A stretch of DNA of 64,000 nucleotides. Origin: Pseudonocardia hierapolitana. Lineage in GTDB: Bacteria; Actinomycetota; Actinomycetes; Mycobacteriales; Pseudonocardiaceae. Shown here in pieces: positions 40,579 to 49,345 of the stretch (the first letter of the stretch is position 1; the number at the start of each line of letters is the position of its first letter). The stretch is taken from assembly GCF_007994075.1 (NCBI RefSeq), contig NZ_VIWU01000001.1, forward strand, positions 1,054,001-1,118,000. The letters are read 5' to 3'. Position numbers and translations under genes: made by a program. The notes beneath the pieces are model-generated. The model was not told the DNA's origin. It ran no database searches and saw nothing but the letters and a program-made list of their open reading frames with translations.

Positions 40579-40896
40579 CCAGGCCCCGTCCGGGTGTGGG
40601 GTGTGGCCCGGGTCACTGTTGTCCGCAACGCGGCGTGAGCGACGCCTCTGATCACGTTCAGATCTCGTAGATTCTTTTCGGAATCAGCTTCTGATCAATT
40701 TGCTGGATGCGCTGGGCAAACGCGTGGACGACGACTCGCGAAAGTGCCGTTTCGTGATTCTGCTCACCCCACTGCGAATTTGACTCGCGCTGCGGACCAG
40801 CACGTACGGTCGTTGCCGTCGGTGTCAGGGCGTCCAACACATGCCCCGAACCACCCTCCCCCGAATCGCCCCCGCAGTGATGGAGAAATCTGAAGA
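40579..40896. other. Upstream region of the Rpf-like gene, locally AT-rich
   Basis: 40660-40760 is unusually AT-rich for this window (for example GATTCTTTTCGGAATC, a 5-base inverted repeat at 40671-40686, and GATCAATTTG). It may hold the promoter and a long 5' leader of the gene at 40897. I looked for a c-di-AMP (ydaO) riboswitch, common before rpf genes, and did not find its conserved elements. Confidence 0.35.
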
Positions 40897-41247
40897 ATGG
40901 CTCCCCGCCTACGCACGTCCGTAACCAAGAACCTTGTTCGTCTCGCCGTTTCCGGTGCCATTGCGGTCAGTGTTCCGCTCGCGATGACCGGTACCGCCAA
41001 TGCCGCCCCGGACAGCGTCTGGGACAAGCTCGCCAAGTGCGAGAGCAGCGGCAACTGGGCGACGAACACCGGTAACGGCTTCTCCGGTGGCCTGCAGTTC
41101 ACGCCGCAGACTTGGAGGGCCTTCGGCGGTAAGGGTCAGCCGCACCAGGCCAGCCGCGCCGAGCAGATCGCCGTCGCCGAGCGCGTTCTCCAGGGCCAGG
41201 GCTGGGGTGCGTGGCCTGCGTGCTCGCGCAAGCTCGGCCTGCGCTGA
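40897..41247 (+). CDS. Secreted resuscitation-promoting-factor-like transglycosylase
   Basis: 116 aa. A signal peptide (basic N-terminus, hydrophobic residues about 14-32, cleavage after ANA at 36) precedes a single Rpf domain: WDKLAKCESSGNWATNTGNG then FSGGLQFTPQTWRAFGG. The catalytic glutamate is E49 in the CESSGNW motif, and C48 could pair with the cysteine near the C-terminus (WPACSRKLGL). Rpf proteins are extracellular muralytic enzymes that cleave peptidoglycan and help dormant or stationary cells resume growth. There is no LysM or other cell-wall anchor, so it is the minimal form. It stands alone between gene relics and the sugar operon. Confidence 0.92.
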   Translation: MAPRLRTSVTKNLVRLAVSGAIAVSVPLAMTGTANAAPDSVWDKLAKCESSGNWATNTGNGFSGGLQFTPQTWRAFGGKGQPHQASRAEQIAVAERVLQGQGWGAWPACSRKLGLR

Positions 41248-41317
41248 TCGCGCGCCACCAGCGACCCGACCGGCACGTCCACGCCCAGCGTGGAAGTGCG
41301 GATCCCGTTCGCCCCTG

Positions 41318-41400
41318 CGCAACCTCGCCGACCTGCTGCGCACGCTCGACGGCGACGAACAGGCGGCGCTGCTCACCGCCGCGAGCCGATGCTGTCCCGG
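41318..41400 (+). pseudogene. Possible tail of a MarR-type regulator
   Basis: A short stretch reads RNLADLLRTLDGDEQAALLT followed by AASR, after which the matching sequence appears to continue in another frame. This resembles the last helix of MarR regulators (LLAALDPDERAALLAAL). Only about 28 codons are recognisable, so this is a weak call. Confidence 0.3.
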
Positions 41401-41470
41401 ACGCGCCCGCCGAACACTTCTCCGCTCGTCCCGGGCACGTCAGCGTCGCGTCCGAGCCGTCCCGGCCGTC

Positions 41471-42547
41471 CTAGCGGGCCGGCTCGCGCGCAGCTGCTGC
41501 CCCCGCCGGGGCCACGAAGACCTTGTCGACGTCGCCGCGTCGCTGCGCGGCGAGCGCCTCGTCGAACTCGTGGAGGCCGTGGAAGGCGGTCGAGAGGCGG
41601 TCGAGACCCAGGCGGGGTAGCAGCGCGACGGCCCGCTGGTGGGTCCACGGGTTGATGACCGAACCCAGGAGCGTGAGCTCCCGGCTGAAGAGGTCGTGCG
41701 GGCGCACGGCGGCGACGTCGTGCGGGGATGCGACGCCGAACTCCAGCACCCGGCCGCCGCGGCGCGCCAGCGTGATCGCCTGCTCGAGCACGGCGGACGA
41801 GCCCACCGCGTCGACGACCGCCGGGTAGCCCTCGCCGCCCGTGAGGTCGACGGCCGCGCGCACCTGGTCGGGGTCGCGCGGGTCGATCGCCACGTCGGCG
41901 CCCATGCGCAGCGCCAGGTCGCGGCGGCCCTCGCGGGTGTCCGCGGCGACGATCGGGGTTGCGCCGAGCAGGCGGCCCAGCGCGGCGAGGACGGCGCCTG
42001 CCGGACCGGAGCCCAGCACGAGCAGGGCCTCCCCGGCCACGATGCCGAGGCGATCGACCGCGTGGATGCAGCACGCCACCGGCTCGCAGAGGGCGCCGAC
42101 CCACGGGACGGTGTCCGGTGGCAGGACGTAGGCGATGCGCGCCGGCACCACCATGGACTCGGCCATGCCGCCGTCCAGGTGAACGCCGTAGCCGCGCTTG
42201 CCGGCGCACAGGTGCTCCTGGCCGGCCCGGCACCACGTGCACGCGGTGCAGTAGCGGTGGGGCTCGACCGTGACGAGGTCGCCGACGCGGGGAGCATTCG
42301 CCTCGTCGAGTCCGGCACCGACCTCGACGACACGGCCGCAGACCTCGTGGCCGAGCACCACGCCCGGCTCCGCGGGGAACGAGCCGGCGACGATGTGGGC
42401 GTCCGTACCGCAGACGCCGACCGCGAGCGGCCGGAGTCGGACCTCGTCCGGCGCGAGGGCCCGCTCCGCGGCCTCGTCGAGCCGGATGTCGCCGGGGCCG
42501 TGGAAGCGCAGCGACCGGCTGCGGACCCGGGTGTCAGGCGTGGGCAC
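41471..42547 (-). CDS. Zinc-dependent alcohol/polyol dehydrogenase
   Basis: 358 aa from a GTG that overlaps the GntR stop by 14 bases. The catalytic zinc region GVCGTDAH (about 43-50) with GHEVCGRVVEVGAG, and the structural zinc cluster CTACTWCRAGQEHLC (about 99-113) are complete. The NAD-binding motif LGSGPAGAVLAALG follows near 179. This medium-chain dehydrogenase resembles sorbitol/threonine-type enzymes that oxidise secondary hydroxyls of sugars or polyols. It is the last gene of the ten-gene operon that begins at 52004. A second, different Zn dehydrogenase lies four genes from the end, so two oxidation steps are implied. Confidence 0.85.
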   Translation of the reverse strand: MPTPDTRVRSRSLRFHGPGDIRLDEAAERALAPDEVRLRPLAVGVCGTDAHIVAGSFPAEPGVVLGHEVCGRVVEVGAGLDEANAPRVGDLVTVEPHRYCTACTWCRAGQEHLCAGKRGYGVHLDGGMAESMVVPARIAYVLPPDTVPWVGALCEPVACCIHAVDRLGIVAGEALLVLGSGPAGAVLAALGRLLGATPIVAADTREGRRDLALRMGADVAIDPRDPDQVRAAVDLTGGEGYPAVVDAVGSSAVLEQAITLARRGGRVLEFGVASPHDVAAVRPHDLFSRELTLLGSVINPWTHQRAVALLPRLGLDRLSTAFHGLHEFDEALAAQRRGDVDKVFVAPAGAAAAREPAR

Positions 42548-43199
42548 GCAGCAGCTCCCTCAGCCGGGCGATGTGGTGGCGGGCCGCCGCCTCGCTGGCG
42601 TCCGAGTCGCCGGAGGCCAGGGCCTCGAAGATCCGGCGGTGGTCGGCGACGGCCTGGACCATCCCGCCGCTGACGCTGGTCGAGCGCATCGCGACCATCA
42701 CCTGGCCCTGGATCTCCTCGAGCATCCGAGCGAGCACCGGACTGCCTGCGATCCGGCGGATCTCGCGGTGGAAGGCGGCGTCCACCTCGATGTGGCGCGT
42801 GAAGTCCCCGGCGGCGGCGATCTCGTCGTGCTCGGCGAGCAGGTCGCGCAGCCTGCGCCGCACGGAGGGGGTGAACCCGGCGGTGGCGAGACGGGCCGCC
42901 ATCCCTTCCAGGGCCTCGCGCGCGTCGTAGAGGCTGATGAGGTGCTCGCGGCTCATCAGCCGTACGACCGCGCCGCGGTTGAACGTCTCCTCGGCGAGCC
43001 CTTCACGGACGAGCTGCAGGACCGCGTCGCGCAAGGGGCTGCGGCTCACGCCGAGCTCGCGGGCGATCGCCGGCACCGACAGCCGTGACCCCGGGGGCAG
43101 CGCGCCGGTGAGGATGCGGTCGCGCAGGAGTCGGTGCACGCGCTCCCCCACGCGCTCGTTGCCGTCGAGGAGCAGGGGCTCGCCGGGCTGCTCGGTCAC
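42534..43199 (-). CDS. GntR-family regulator (FCD domain) inside the sugar operon
   Basis: 221 aa. The winged helix (about residues 16-78) has SVPAIARELGVSRSPLRDAV and LVREGLAEETFNRGAVVRLM. The FCD domain (about 85-215) has LYDAREALEGMAARLA, DAAFHREIRRIAGSPVLARM and DHRRIFEALASGD with the histidines and aspartate of the metal/ligand site. Being cotranscribed with the operon (GTGA overlap with the DUF2090 gene), it would give feedback control. The operon therefore carries two regulators, this one and the DeoR type at 52060. Confidence 0.87.
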   Translation of the reverse strand: MTEQPGEPLLLDGNERVGERVHRLLRDRILTGALPPGSRLSVPAIARELGVSRSPLRDAVLQLVREGLAEETFNRGAVVRLMSREHLISLYDAREALEGMAARLATAGFTPSVRRRLRDLLAEHDEIAAAGDFTRHIEVDAAFHREIRRIAGSPVLARMLEEIQGQVMVAMRSTSVSGGMVQAVADHRRIFEALASGDSDASEAAARHHIARLRELLRAHA

Positions 43200-44104
43200 G
43201 CCGACGACCTCCCGGTGGCCGTGAGGGGTTCATCGCGGAGGGACGCGTCGCGGAAGACGTCGACGAAATGGCGGTACCGGGCGGCCACCGTCGCCACGGC
43301 AGCCGGGTGGTCGGTCTCGCCGGCCAGCAGCCCGCGCACGGCGTCCCACCAGATGCTGCGGCCCACCGCGAATCCCGCGAACCCGCTGCGGGCCGCGCGG
43401 GTCAGCCAGTCGTCGACCCGAGCCGCCGGGGCGCCGGCGCCGAGCAGCAGGCAGGTGGCGTCGTGCGCCGCGGCGAGCGCCACGGCGTCGGCGTAGGCCT
43501 GCTGCGGGCCGAGGCTCTCCAGCTTCCAGACGTCGACGGGGACGTCGGCGACGATCTCCTCCATGGCCCGCAGGGTCAGACCGGGCCGGATCTCCTCGAC
43601 CCAGCCGGCCGATTCCCGCTGCTGCGGGGTGGGCGGGACCAGCAGCTCGAACAGGAACCGCGAGCTCGCGTCGTGGGCCGCCCGCGCCGTGGCCGCGAGG
43701 CGGCGGCGCTGCAGCGCGTTCGCGTCGGCGTCGCCGTCGGGGTTGTAGCGGACGAGCACCTTGGCGAGGTCCGGGGCGTGGTGGGCGAGGTAGGCGGCGA
43801 CGTCGGCGGGCGCGTCCTCGTAGACGTCGAGGCCCGCCCGCTCCAGCGGCATGCTGACGGTGACGCCGGCGGCCCGGGCCCGTTCGGCGACCCCCGGCCC
43901 GAGCTCGTCGTCGACGAGCAGGCCCGCGGCCTCGCGCGGAACGCCGCCGTCCACCGCGGCGAGGAGCCCGTCGAGCACGACGTGCTTGGCGCGGGTGGCT
44001 GCGGCCCGCTGGTCCGGGGTTGCGGTGCCGGTGTGCCCCCACAGGGCCTGGGTGAGCCACGGCCGCTGGTCGACGGCGAGGACGAACAGGTGCGGTGCGC
44101 TCAT
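43196..44104 (-). CDS. DUF2090/LacD-like aldolase-fold protein
   Basis: 302 aa, ATG overlapping the dehydrogenase stop (ATGA). LFVLAVDQRPWLTQALWG opens the barrel; GLLVDDELGPGVAERARAAG, LAKVLVRYNPDGD and VDVWKLESLGPQQAYAD follow, with FAVGRSIWWDAVRG near the phosphate site. This is the DUF2090 family, the C-terminal domain of IolC-type proteins related to LacD/DeoC (beta-alpha)8 aldolases. The lysine in VWKLES would be the Schiff-base candidate. It is distinct from the YihT-like aldolase at 52946, so the operon may have two aldol reactions or this protein may be an isomerase or epimerase-like partner. Confidence 0.75.
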   Translation of the reverse strand: MSAPHLFVLAVDQRPWLTQALWGHTGTATPDQRAAATRAKHVVLDGLLAAVDGGVPREAAGLLVDDELGPGVAERARAAGVTVSMPLERAGLDVYEDAPADVAAYLAHHAPDLAKVLVRYNPDGDADANALQRRRLAATARAAHDASSRFLFELLVPPTPQQRESAGWVEEIRPGLTLRAMEEIVADVPVDVWKLESLGPQQAYADAVALAAAHDATCLLLGAGAPAARVDDWLTRAARSGFAGFAVGRSIWWDAVRGLLAGETDHPAAVATVAARYRHFVDVFRDASLRDEPLTATGRSSA

Positions 44105-45108
44105 GCCGGGGCTCCCGAGACGATGTAGGGCTTCAGCAGGTCGCCGGCCACGAACTCCTCGAAGGCCTGGGCGAGTTCGGGCAGGGTGACCGGGTGCGCG
44201 AGGACGTCGCGCAACGCCGGGCCGCAGCGGCGCAGCAGGTCCCAATTGCCCTCCACCTCCGCGAGCGGGAAGTAGAACGACCGGACGGTGAAGCAGTCGG
44301 TGCGCCGCCACCGCGGCGTCGCCGGCATCGTGTACGGGTCGTTCGACTCGCCGAGCGCGAGGACGGCGCCGCCGGGCACGACGACGCGCTGGGCGACCGC
44401 CCGGGCGGGAGCGGCGCCGCTGACCTCCACCGTGACGTCGTACTGGTTCTCCGACTCCAGGTCGACCCGGGTGCCCGCGCCGAGGCGTTCGGCGAGCGCG
44501 AGGCGTCCCGGGTGCGGGTCGTGGGCGTCGACGGCCTCGACGCCCATGGCCCGGGCCACGGCCACGACCCCCAGGCCCAGCGGGCCGCACCCGACGACGA
44601 GCAGGCGCCGCGGGGGCTCGTCCTGCGTGCGCAGGGCGAGCCGGAGGCCGTGCGCGGCCGTGCCCACGGTGTCCAGGCCGAGCACCGCGACGTCCTGACC
44701 GATGTCGTCGGGCACCGGCAACGCGCAGCGCTCGGGGACGTCGACGACGTCGGCGAACCCGCCGTCGCGCTGCCAGCCGATGAGCTCGCGCAGCCGCAGG
44801 CACCGGTTGGTCTGGCCCCGCAGGCACTGGTCGCACGCGCCGCAGAAGATCGGGATGTAGACGATGCAGCGGGTACCGACGGGCAGCGAGGTGCCGTCGC
44901 CCGTCGCCACGACCGTCCCGGCGATCTCGTGCCCGGGAACGACCGCGGATCCGCCGGCGAGGAGCCGCTTGTCGGACCCGCAGAGCGCGCAGACGTCGAC
45001 GCGCAACCGCACCTCGCCCGGTGCGACCTCTCGCAGGTCGTCGACGGTGAAGTCGATGACCGCCTCGCCGCGGAACCGGGCGGCGCGCCGGTTCGCCGGG
45101 GCCGTCAC
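44101..45108 (-). CDS. Zinc-dependent medium-chain dehydrogenase (second)
   Basis: 335 aa from a GTG overlapping the permease stop (GTGA). Catalytic zinc region VCALCGSDKRLL (about 40-51) and PGHEIAGTVVATG, structural zinc cluster CGACDQCLRGQTNRC (about 89-103) and nucleotide motif VGCGPLGLGVVAVARAMG (about 171-188). It is only distantly similar to the protein at 41471. It likely oxidises a hydroxyl of the imported sugar or reduces an intermediate. Position immediately after the importer genes and before the aldolase-like protein suggests an early catabolic step. Confidence 0.83.
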   Translation of the reverse strand: MTAPANRRAARFRGEAVIDFTVDDLREVAPGEVRLRVDVCALCGSDKRLLAGGSAVVPGHEIAGTVVATGDGTSLPVGTRCIVYIPIFCGACDQCLRGQTNRCLRLRELIGWQRDGGFADVVDVPERCALPVPDDIGQDVAVLGLDTVGTAAHGLRLALRTQDEPPRRLLVVGCGPLGLGVVAVARAMGVEAVDAHDPHPGRLALAERLGAGTRVDLESENQYDVTVEVSGAAPARAVAQRVVVPGGAVLALGESNDPYTMPATPRWRRTDCFTVRSFYFPLAEVEGNWDLLRRCGPALRDVLAHPVTLPELAQAFEEFVAGDLLKPYIVSGAPA

Positions 45109-45944
45109 TTGACCGCCCCGCCGGTGAGCCCGCGCACGAGCCAGCGCTGCGCGAAGACGGTGAGCAGGAGCGCCGGCAGCGAGATGAGCGTGCTGGCCGC
45201 CATGAGACCTCCGTAGTCGCTCGAGCCCTGCCCGATGAAGTTGAACGCGATCACGGGCAGCGGCAGCGTGTCCGCGTTCGCCAGGGCGAGGGCGAACAGG
45301 AAGTAGTTCCAGGAGAAGACGAACGAGAGCGTCACGGCGACCGAGAGACCGGGCAGGGCCAGCGGCACGACGACGTGCCGGAAGCGCTGCCACACCGTGC
45401 AGCCGTCGAGCATCGCCGCCTCCTCGAGGCTGAGGGGGATGTCCTCGAAGAACGGCACCAGCAGCCAGATGCACAGCGGCAGCGTGATGATCAGGTGCGC
45501 CGCGATCAGCAGGGCGAAGTTCAGGCCGTTGTTCGACGGCGCCCCGACCTGCACCGACAGGATGAACAGGGGCAGCACGAACAGGACCCCGGGTGCCATC
45601 CGCGCGAGCAGCATGAGGAAGCCGATGCTCGCCGCGCCCCGCCGCACGATGACGTACGCCGCCGGCACGCCGAGCGCGAGGCCGAGCAACGTCGACCCGC
45701 CGGCGACGATGAAGCTGTTGCGGATGTAGTAGTAGAAGACGAACCGGTCGAACAGGTTGGTGAAGTTCTCCAGCGTCAGCGGTGTGGCGATGGTGAAGAT
45801 CGAGCCGGTGATGTCGACGTTGCGCCGGAACGCCGACCACAGCATGAACAGGACGGGCCCGAAGAACACCAGCGCGGCGAGCAGGTACAGCGCGTACACC
45901 TGCACGAGCCGCCGCCGGCTCGCGGTGGTGGCCTCAGCGGTCAC
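45105..45944 (-). CDS. Sugar ABC transporter permease, MalG type
   Basis: 279 aa with six transmembrane segments. The EAA loop that docks on the ATPase is EEAAMLDGCTVWQRFRHVVV then PLALPG. N-terminal QVYALYLLAALVFFGPVLFMLWSAF and AYVIVRRGA are typical of the CUT1 family. It pairs with the MalF-type permease encoded just upstream (11-base overlap). No ATPase gene lies in this window, so the transporter probably shares a general MsmK/MsiK-type ATPase from elsewhere, as in many actinobacteria. Confidence 0.9.
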   Translation of the reverse strand: MTAEATTASRRRLVQVYALYLLAALVFFGPVLFMLWSAFRRNVDITGSIFTIATPLTLENFTNLFDRFVFYYYIRNSFIVAGGSTLLGLALGVPAAYVIVRRGAASIGFLMLLARMAPGVLFVLPLFILSVQVGAPSNNGLNFALLIAAHLIITLPLCIWLLVPFFEDIPLSLEEAAMLDGCTVWQRFRHVVVPLALPGLSVAVTLSFVFSWNYFLFALALANADTLPLPVIAFNFIGQGSSDYGGLMAASTLISLPALLLTVFAQRWLVRGLTGGAVK

Positions 45945-46896
45945 TGTTCCTCCTCCGGCGCCAGAGGGTGAACCCGCCGGCCATGATCACGACGAGAAGC
46001 AGCAGGCTCAGCTGGAGCGCGGCGGCGTAGCTCGCCTCCTGGTCGATGAACGCGGCGCGGTACCCGTACACGTTGAGGGTGTTGGTGGCGTCCACCGGTC
46101 CGCCCTGGGTCATGATGTAGACGGTGTCGAAGAACCGCACGAGGTCCACCGTGCGCAGCAGCATCGCCACCGAGATGACGGGCATGAGCAGCGGCAACCC
46201 GACGTGCCGCGCCTTGCGCCACCCGGATGCCCCGTCGATGGACGCCGCCTCGAACGGCTCGGCCGGCAGCGAGCGGATGCCCGCGGCGATGATCAGCGCC
46301 ATGAACGGCGTCCACTGCCACACGTCGACGATCGCGATCGACCAGAGGGCGATGTCCGGGTCGCCCAGCCACACCACGGGGTCGAGCCCGACGGCGGTGA
46401 GGATCTGGTTCGCCGCGCCGAGGGTGGGGTCGTAGATGAGCATCCAGACCAGGGCCACCGCCACCGACGCCGTGATCGCCGGGATCAGCATGAGGCCCTG
46501 GAAGACCTTGCGCCCCGGGACGTCGATGCTCAGCAGGTAGCCGAGCGCGATGCCGAGCACGGTCTCCACGAGGAGGCAGACGACGAAGAGCACGAGCGTG
46601 ACCCGCACCGAGTTCCAGAACTCCGGCGACTGCACCATGCGGGCGAAGTTGTCCAGGCCGACGAAACCGGCGTTGGTCCCGTCCCGGCGGCGGTCGGACA
46701 GCGACAGCCAGACGGTGTAGAGGACGGGGAGGACGACGAGGGCCACCGTGACGGCCATCGCCGGCGCCAGCAGCGGCCAGACGCCCCGCGCCACGGGGGT
46801 CGCCCCGTCGCCCCGGCGGCGCCGGGACGGCGAGGGAGCGGGTGGTGGAGCGGCCGGCGGGGCGGCCGCCCGCGTGCGGGTGGTCACGGCGGTCAT
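45934..46896 (-). CDS. Sugar ABC transporter permease, MalF type
   Basis: 320 aa from the ATG at 46896, overlapping the binding-protein stop (ATGA). A basic, proline-rich N-terminus (about 40 residues) leads into six or seven membrane segments. The EAA motif is EPFEAASIDGASGWRKARHV and the conserved FFDTVYIMTQGGPVDATNTL follows in the last third. This is a CUT1 sugar permease forming a heterodimer with the MalG-type protein. Substrate range of CUT1 systems includes oligosaccharides, polyols and glycerol-linked sugars such as sulfoquinovosyl glycerol. Confidence 0.9.
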   Translation of the reverse strand: MTAVTTRTRAAAPPAAPPPAPSPSRRRRGDGATPVARGVWPLLAPAMAVTVALVVLPVLYTVWLSLSDRRRDGTNAGFVGLDNFARMVQSPEFWNSVRVTLVLFVVCLLVETVLGIALGYLLSIDVPGRKVFQGLMLIPAITASVAVALVWMLIYDPTLGAANQILTAVGLDPVVWLGDPDIALWSIAIVDVWQWTPFMALIIAAGIRSLPAEPFEAASIDGASGWRKARHVGLPLLMPVISVAMLLRTVDLVRFFDTVYIMTQGGPVDATNTLNVYGYRAAFIDQEASYAAALQLSLLLLVVIMAGGFTLWRRRRNSDR

Positions 46897-48188
46897 CCGC
46901 CCGCCAGCTGGGACGCCAGGCCGGTCTGGATCTCCGCGGCGGCCTGCTCCGGGGTCGCCTCCCCGAGGATGGCCTTGCCGACGGCATCGCCGATGGTCTT
47001 GCGCATGGCCGGGGCGTTGGCGCCGACGGGCCCCACCTCGACGTTGCCGTTCTCCTGCAGGTCGGCCACGGCGGCGCGCCACTGCTGGTGCGTCGGGGTG
47101 TTGCGCGCGTCGGTGTAGGCCGGGTCCTCGGCGACGGACTTCCGCGGCGGCGCGATGTCGGCCTTCGCCAGCTCCAGCTGCGTCTCGGGGCTGGTGGCCC
47201 ACTGCATGAACCGCCACGCGGCGTCCTTGTTCTGCGAGAACGGCGACATCGCGATGCCCCAGGACAGCACGGTGGGTGCCGGGCCTGCGCTGCCGGCCGG
47301 GACTCCGGCGACGCCGACGTGCTCGGCGACCGTGGAGCTGCCCGGGTCGATGACGCTGTTGAGCTCGTTGCTGGACTCCAGCTCCATCGCGGCCTTGCCC
47401 TGCGCGAAGAGCGTGGAGGACTCGGTGAAGGAGTAGTTGATGACACCGGGCGGGCCGTACTCGCGGGCCAGGGTGGCGTACTGGTCGATCGCCTCGGCGG
47501 CCCGCGGGTCGTCGAAGGTCGGCAACCCCTGCTCGTCGGTCCATTCCAGGCCTGCGCCGTGGAAGAAGGGACCGAAGGTGAACGGCAGCGCCGCGGAGGA
47601 GCCGCGCAGCGTGATGGGCGTGACGTCCGCGGTGCGGCTCTTGACGGCCGCCGCCGTGGCCATGAGCTCGTCCACCGTCTTCGGCGGGGTGAGACCCCAC
47701 TGCTCGAACAGGTCCGTCCGGTAGTACAGGACCGGGCCCTCGACGTTGATGGGCAGCGCGTACGTGGTGCCGTCGACCTTCATGCCCTCGATGGCGCCGC
47801 GGCTGAAGTCGGCGGCCTCGTACTCCGCGGGCGCCTTCGCGAGGTGGTCGTCGAGGGGCTCGTAGTAGCCGGACGACGCGAAGACCGGGCCCTCGCGCGA
47901 CGGCAGGGTCATGTAGACGTCCATCGCCGCGCTGCGGGACTGCAGGTTGAGCTGGATCTTGTCGCGCGTCTGCTGCTCGGCGAAGGTCTGCACGTTCACC
48001 GTGATGCCGGACTCCTGCTCGAACCGGTCGATGAGCGGCTCGATCCCGCGCTGCCACGGGTGGTTCGACATCACCAGGTTGATCGCGTTGCCGCCACCGG
48101 AGGCGGCGTCGGTGGGGTTGCCGCACGCGGGTAGGGCCAGAGCGGCGGCGGCGAGGACACCGCCGAGGATGCGTGTCCGGGTTCTCAT
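46893..48188 (-). CDS. Sugar-binding lipoprotein of the ABC importer
   Basis: 431 aa. A signal peptide with lipobox LPAC (cysteine at residue 22) shows a membrane-anchored extracellular lipoprotein. The mature protein is a type-1 solute-binding protein: IEPLIDRFEQESGITVNVQT, YALPINVEGPVLYYRTDLFE, FAQGKAAMELESSNELNSVI and KDAAWRFMQWATSPETQLEL are characteristic of CUT1 binding proteins. The Trp/His-rich WQRGIEPL near the N-terminus may contribute to ligand contacts. It starts overlapping the kinase gene stop (ATGA). Ligand inferred from context: a sugar, possibly sulfonated. Confidence 0.9.
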   Translation of the reverse strand: MRTRTRILGGVLAAAALALPACGNPTDAASGGGNAINLVMSNHPWQRGIEPLIDRFEQESGITVNVQTFAEQQTRDKIQLNLQSRSAAMDVYMTLPSREGPVFASSGYYEPLDDHLAKAPAEYEAADFSRGAIEGMKVDGTTYALPINVEGPVLYYRTDLFEQWGLTPPKTVDELMATAAAVKSRTADVTPITLRGSSAALPFTFGPFFHGAGLEWTDEQGLPTFDDPRAAEAIDQYATLAREYGPPGVINYSFTESSTLFAQGKAAMELESSNELNSVIDPGSSTVAEHVGVAGVPAGSAGPAPTVLSWGIAMSPFSQNKDAAWRFMQWATSPETQLELAKADIAPPRKSVAEDPAYTDARNTPTHQQWRAAVADLQENGNVEVGPVGANAPAMRKTIGDAVGKAILGEATPEQAAAEIQTGLASQLAGG

Positions 48189-49345
48189 ATCGCCTCCAGG
48201 GCGGTTGCGGCAGTGCAGGCTGCCTGGGGGGTGGTGACGAGGGGCGCGAGCCAGGTGTGGAAGTCCCCGAGGTCGGCCGGGTCGCGGTGCCTCCAGCGCT
48301 CCGGAACGGTGCGGACCCGCGACGCCACATCGGCGAGCGGGACGAGCGGGTGGTGCGCGCGGTAGCCGGGCCCGGGCCGGCGCTGCAGGCCGACCATCGT
48401 CGCCGTCGGCGCGGACCGGTCGAGCAGCGTGCGGGCCGCCAGCCGGCCCACCTCCACCGCCTCGGCGGCGTCGCTCGCGCTGACCAGGTGCGACGCGCAG
48501 CGCTGCGCCACACCGAGCACCTCGCCGCGGGCGGGCAGGCCGAGCCGGGTGGTGACGAGCTCGGCGAGGCGGCGGGCGACCCCGCCGACCAGCAACGTGG
48601 TGTGGTTGGCCGCGTGGACGGGCGCGGCGGTGAGGTCGGCGGCCGTGCCCTCGCTCACGACGACGAGCGCGCGGCCCCGCCCCGCCACGAGGCCTGCGAC
48701 GTCGGCGAGGAACTCCTCGACGTCGAAGCCGAGCTCGGGCAGGTGCACGCGGTGCACGACGTGCTCGTCGTCACCCGGGACGGGCAGCGTGGCGGCGAGC
48801 GCGAGCCATCCGGTGGCCCGGCCCATCGTCTCCACGATCCGGACCGGCTCGATCGTCGCCATCGCGCGGTGGTCGCGGGCGATGTCCTGCACGACCGTCG
48901 ACACGTACCGGGCCGCGGACGCGTAGCCCGGGGCGTGGTCGACGCCGTCGAGGTCGTTGTCGATCGTCTTCGGCACGCCTGCGGTGCGCAGTGGCAGCCC
49001 GCGCTCGGCGGCCCGCCGGGCGACGGCGTCGAGCAGCGCCATGGTGCCGTTGCCGCCGATGAGGCAGAGCCCCTCGACCCCGCGCTCGGCGAGGCCGGAG
49101 ACGATGACGTCGACGTCCTCGGGCGTCGTCGCCCGGCGTCCTCCACCGAGCCATGAGCCTCCGCGCTCGACCTCGTCCGCCGGCATCCCGCCGGGCGGCA
49201 GCGGATCGAGCGCCGCGCGTACCAGGGCGTCCGGACCTCCTCGGGCGAGGAGCACCTCGTGCCCCGCGGCTCGGGAGAGGAAGCCGGCGACGCTGCGGTT
49301 GACGACCGCCGTCGGAGCGCCGGTCTGCCCGATGACGAGCCGCAT
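48185..49345 (-). CDS. PfkA-type phosphofructokinase, candidate sulfofructose kinase
   Basis: 386 aa from the ATG at 49345 (TGATG overlap with the aldehyde dehydrogenase). The PfkA landmarks are present: GGNGT at 97-101, catalytic PKTIDND at 125-131 and the MGR substrate motif at 174-176. N99 replaces the usual Asp of GGDG(S/T), a position tied to ATP or pyrophosphate use, so phosphate donor is uncertain. PfkA phosphorylates C1 of fructose 6-phosphate; 6-deoxy-6-sulfofructose is a steric mimic of that substrate. Given the YihT-like aldolase in the same locus, phosphorylation of sulfofructose is a reasonable inference. E. coli uses a PfkB-type kinase (YihV) for this step. Confidence 0.82.
   Translation of the reverse strand: MRLVIGQTGAPTAVVNRSVAGFLSRAAGHEVLLARGGPDALVRAALDPLPPGGMPADEVERGGSWLGGGRRATTPEDVDVIVSGLAERGVEGLCLIGGNGTMALLDAVARRAAERGLPLRTAGVPKTIDNDLDGVDHAPGYASAARYVSTVVQDIARDHRAMATIEPVRIVETMGRATGWLALAATLPVPGDDEHVVHRVHLPELGFDVEEFLADVAGLVAGRGRALVVVSEGTAADLTAAPVHAANHTTLLVGGVARRLAELVTTRLGLPARGEVLGVAQRCASHLVSASDAAEAVEVGRLAARTLLDRSAPTATMVGLQRRPGPGYRAHHPLVPLADVASRVRTVPERWRHRDPADLGDFHTWLAPLVTTPQAACTAATALEAI

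Noticed and set aside
40579..40896. Possible c-di-AMP (ydaO-type) riboswitch ahead of the Rpf-like gene
   Set aside because: Such riboswitches often precede actinobacterial rpf genes, but I could not find the conserved GACAGCTAACC-like or paired GGGGA elements; only an AT-rich leader is visible.
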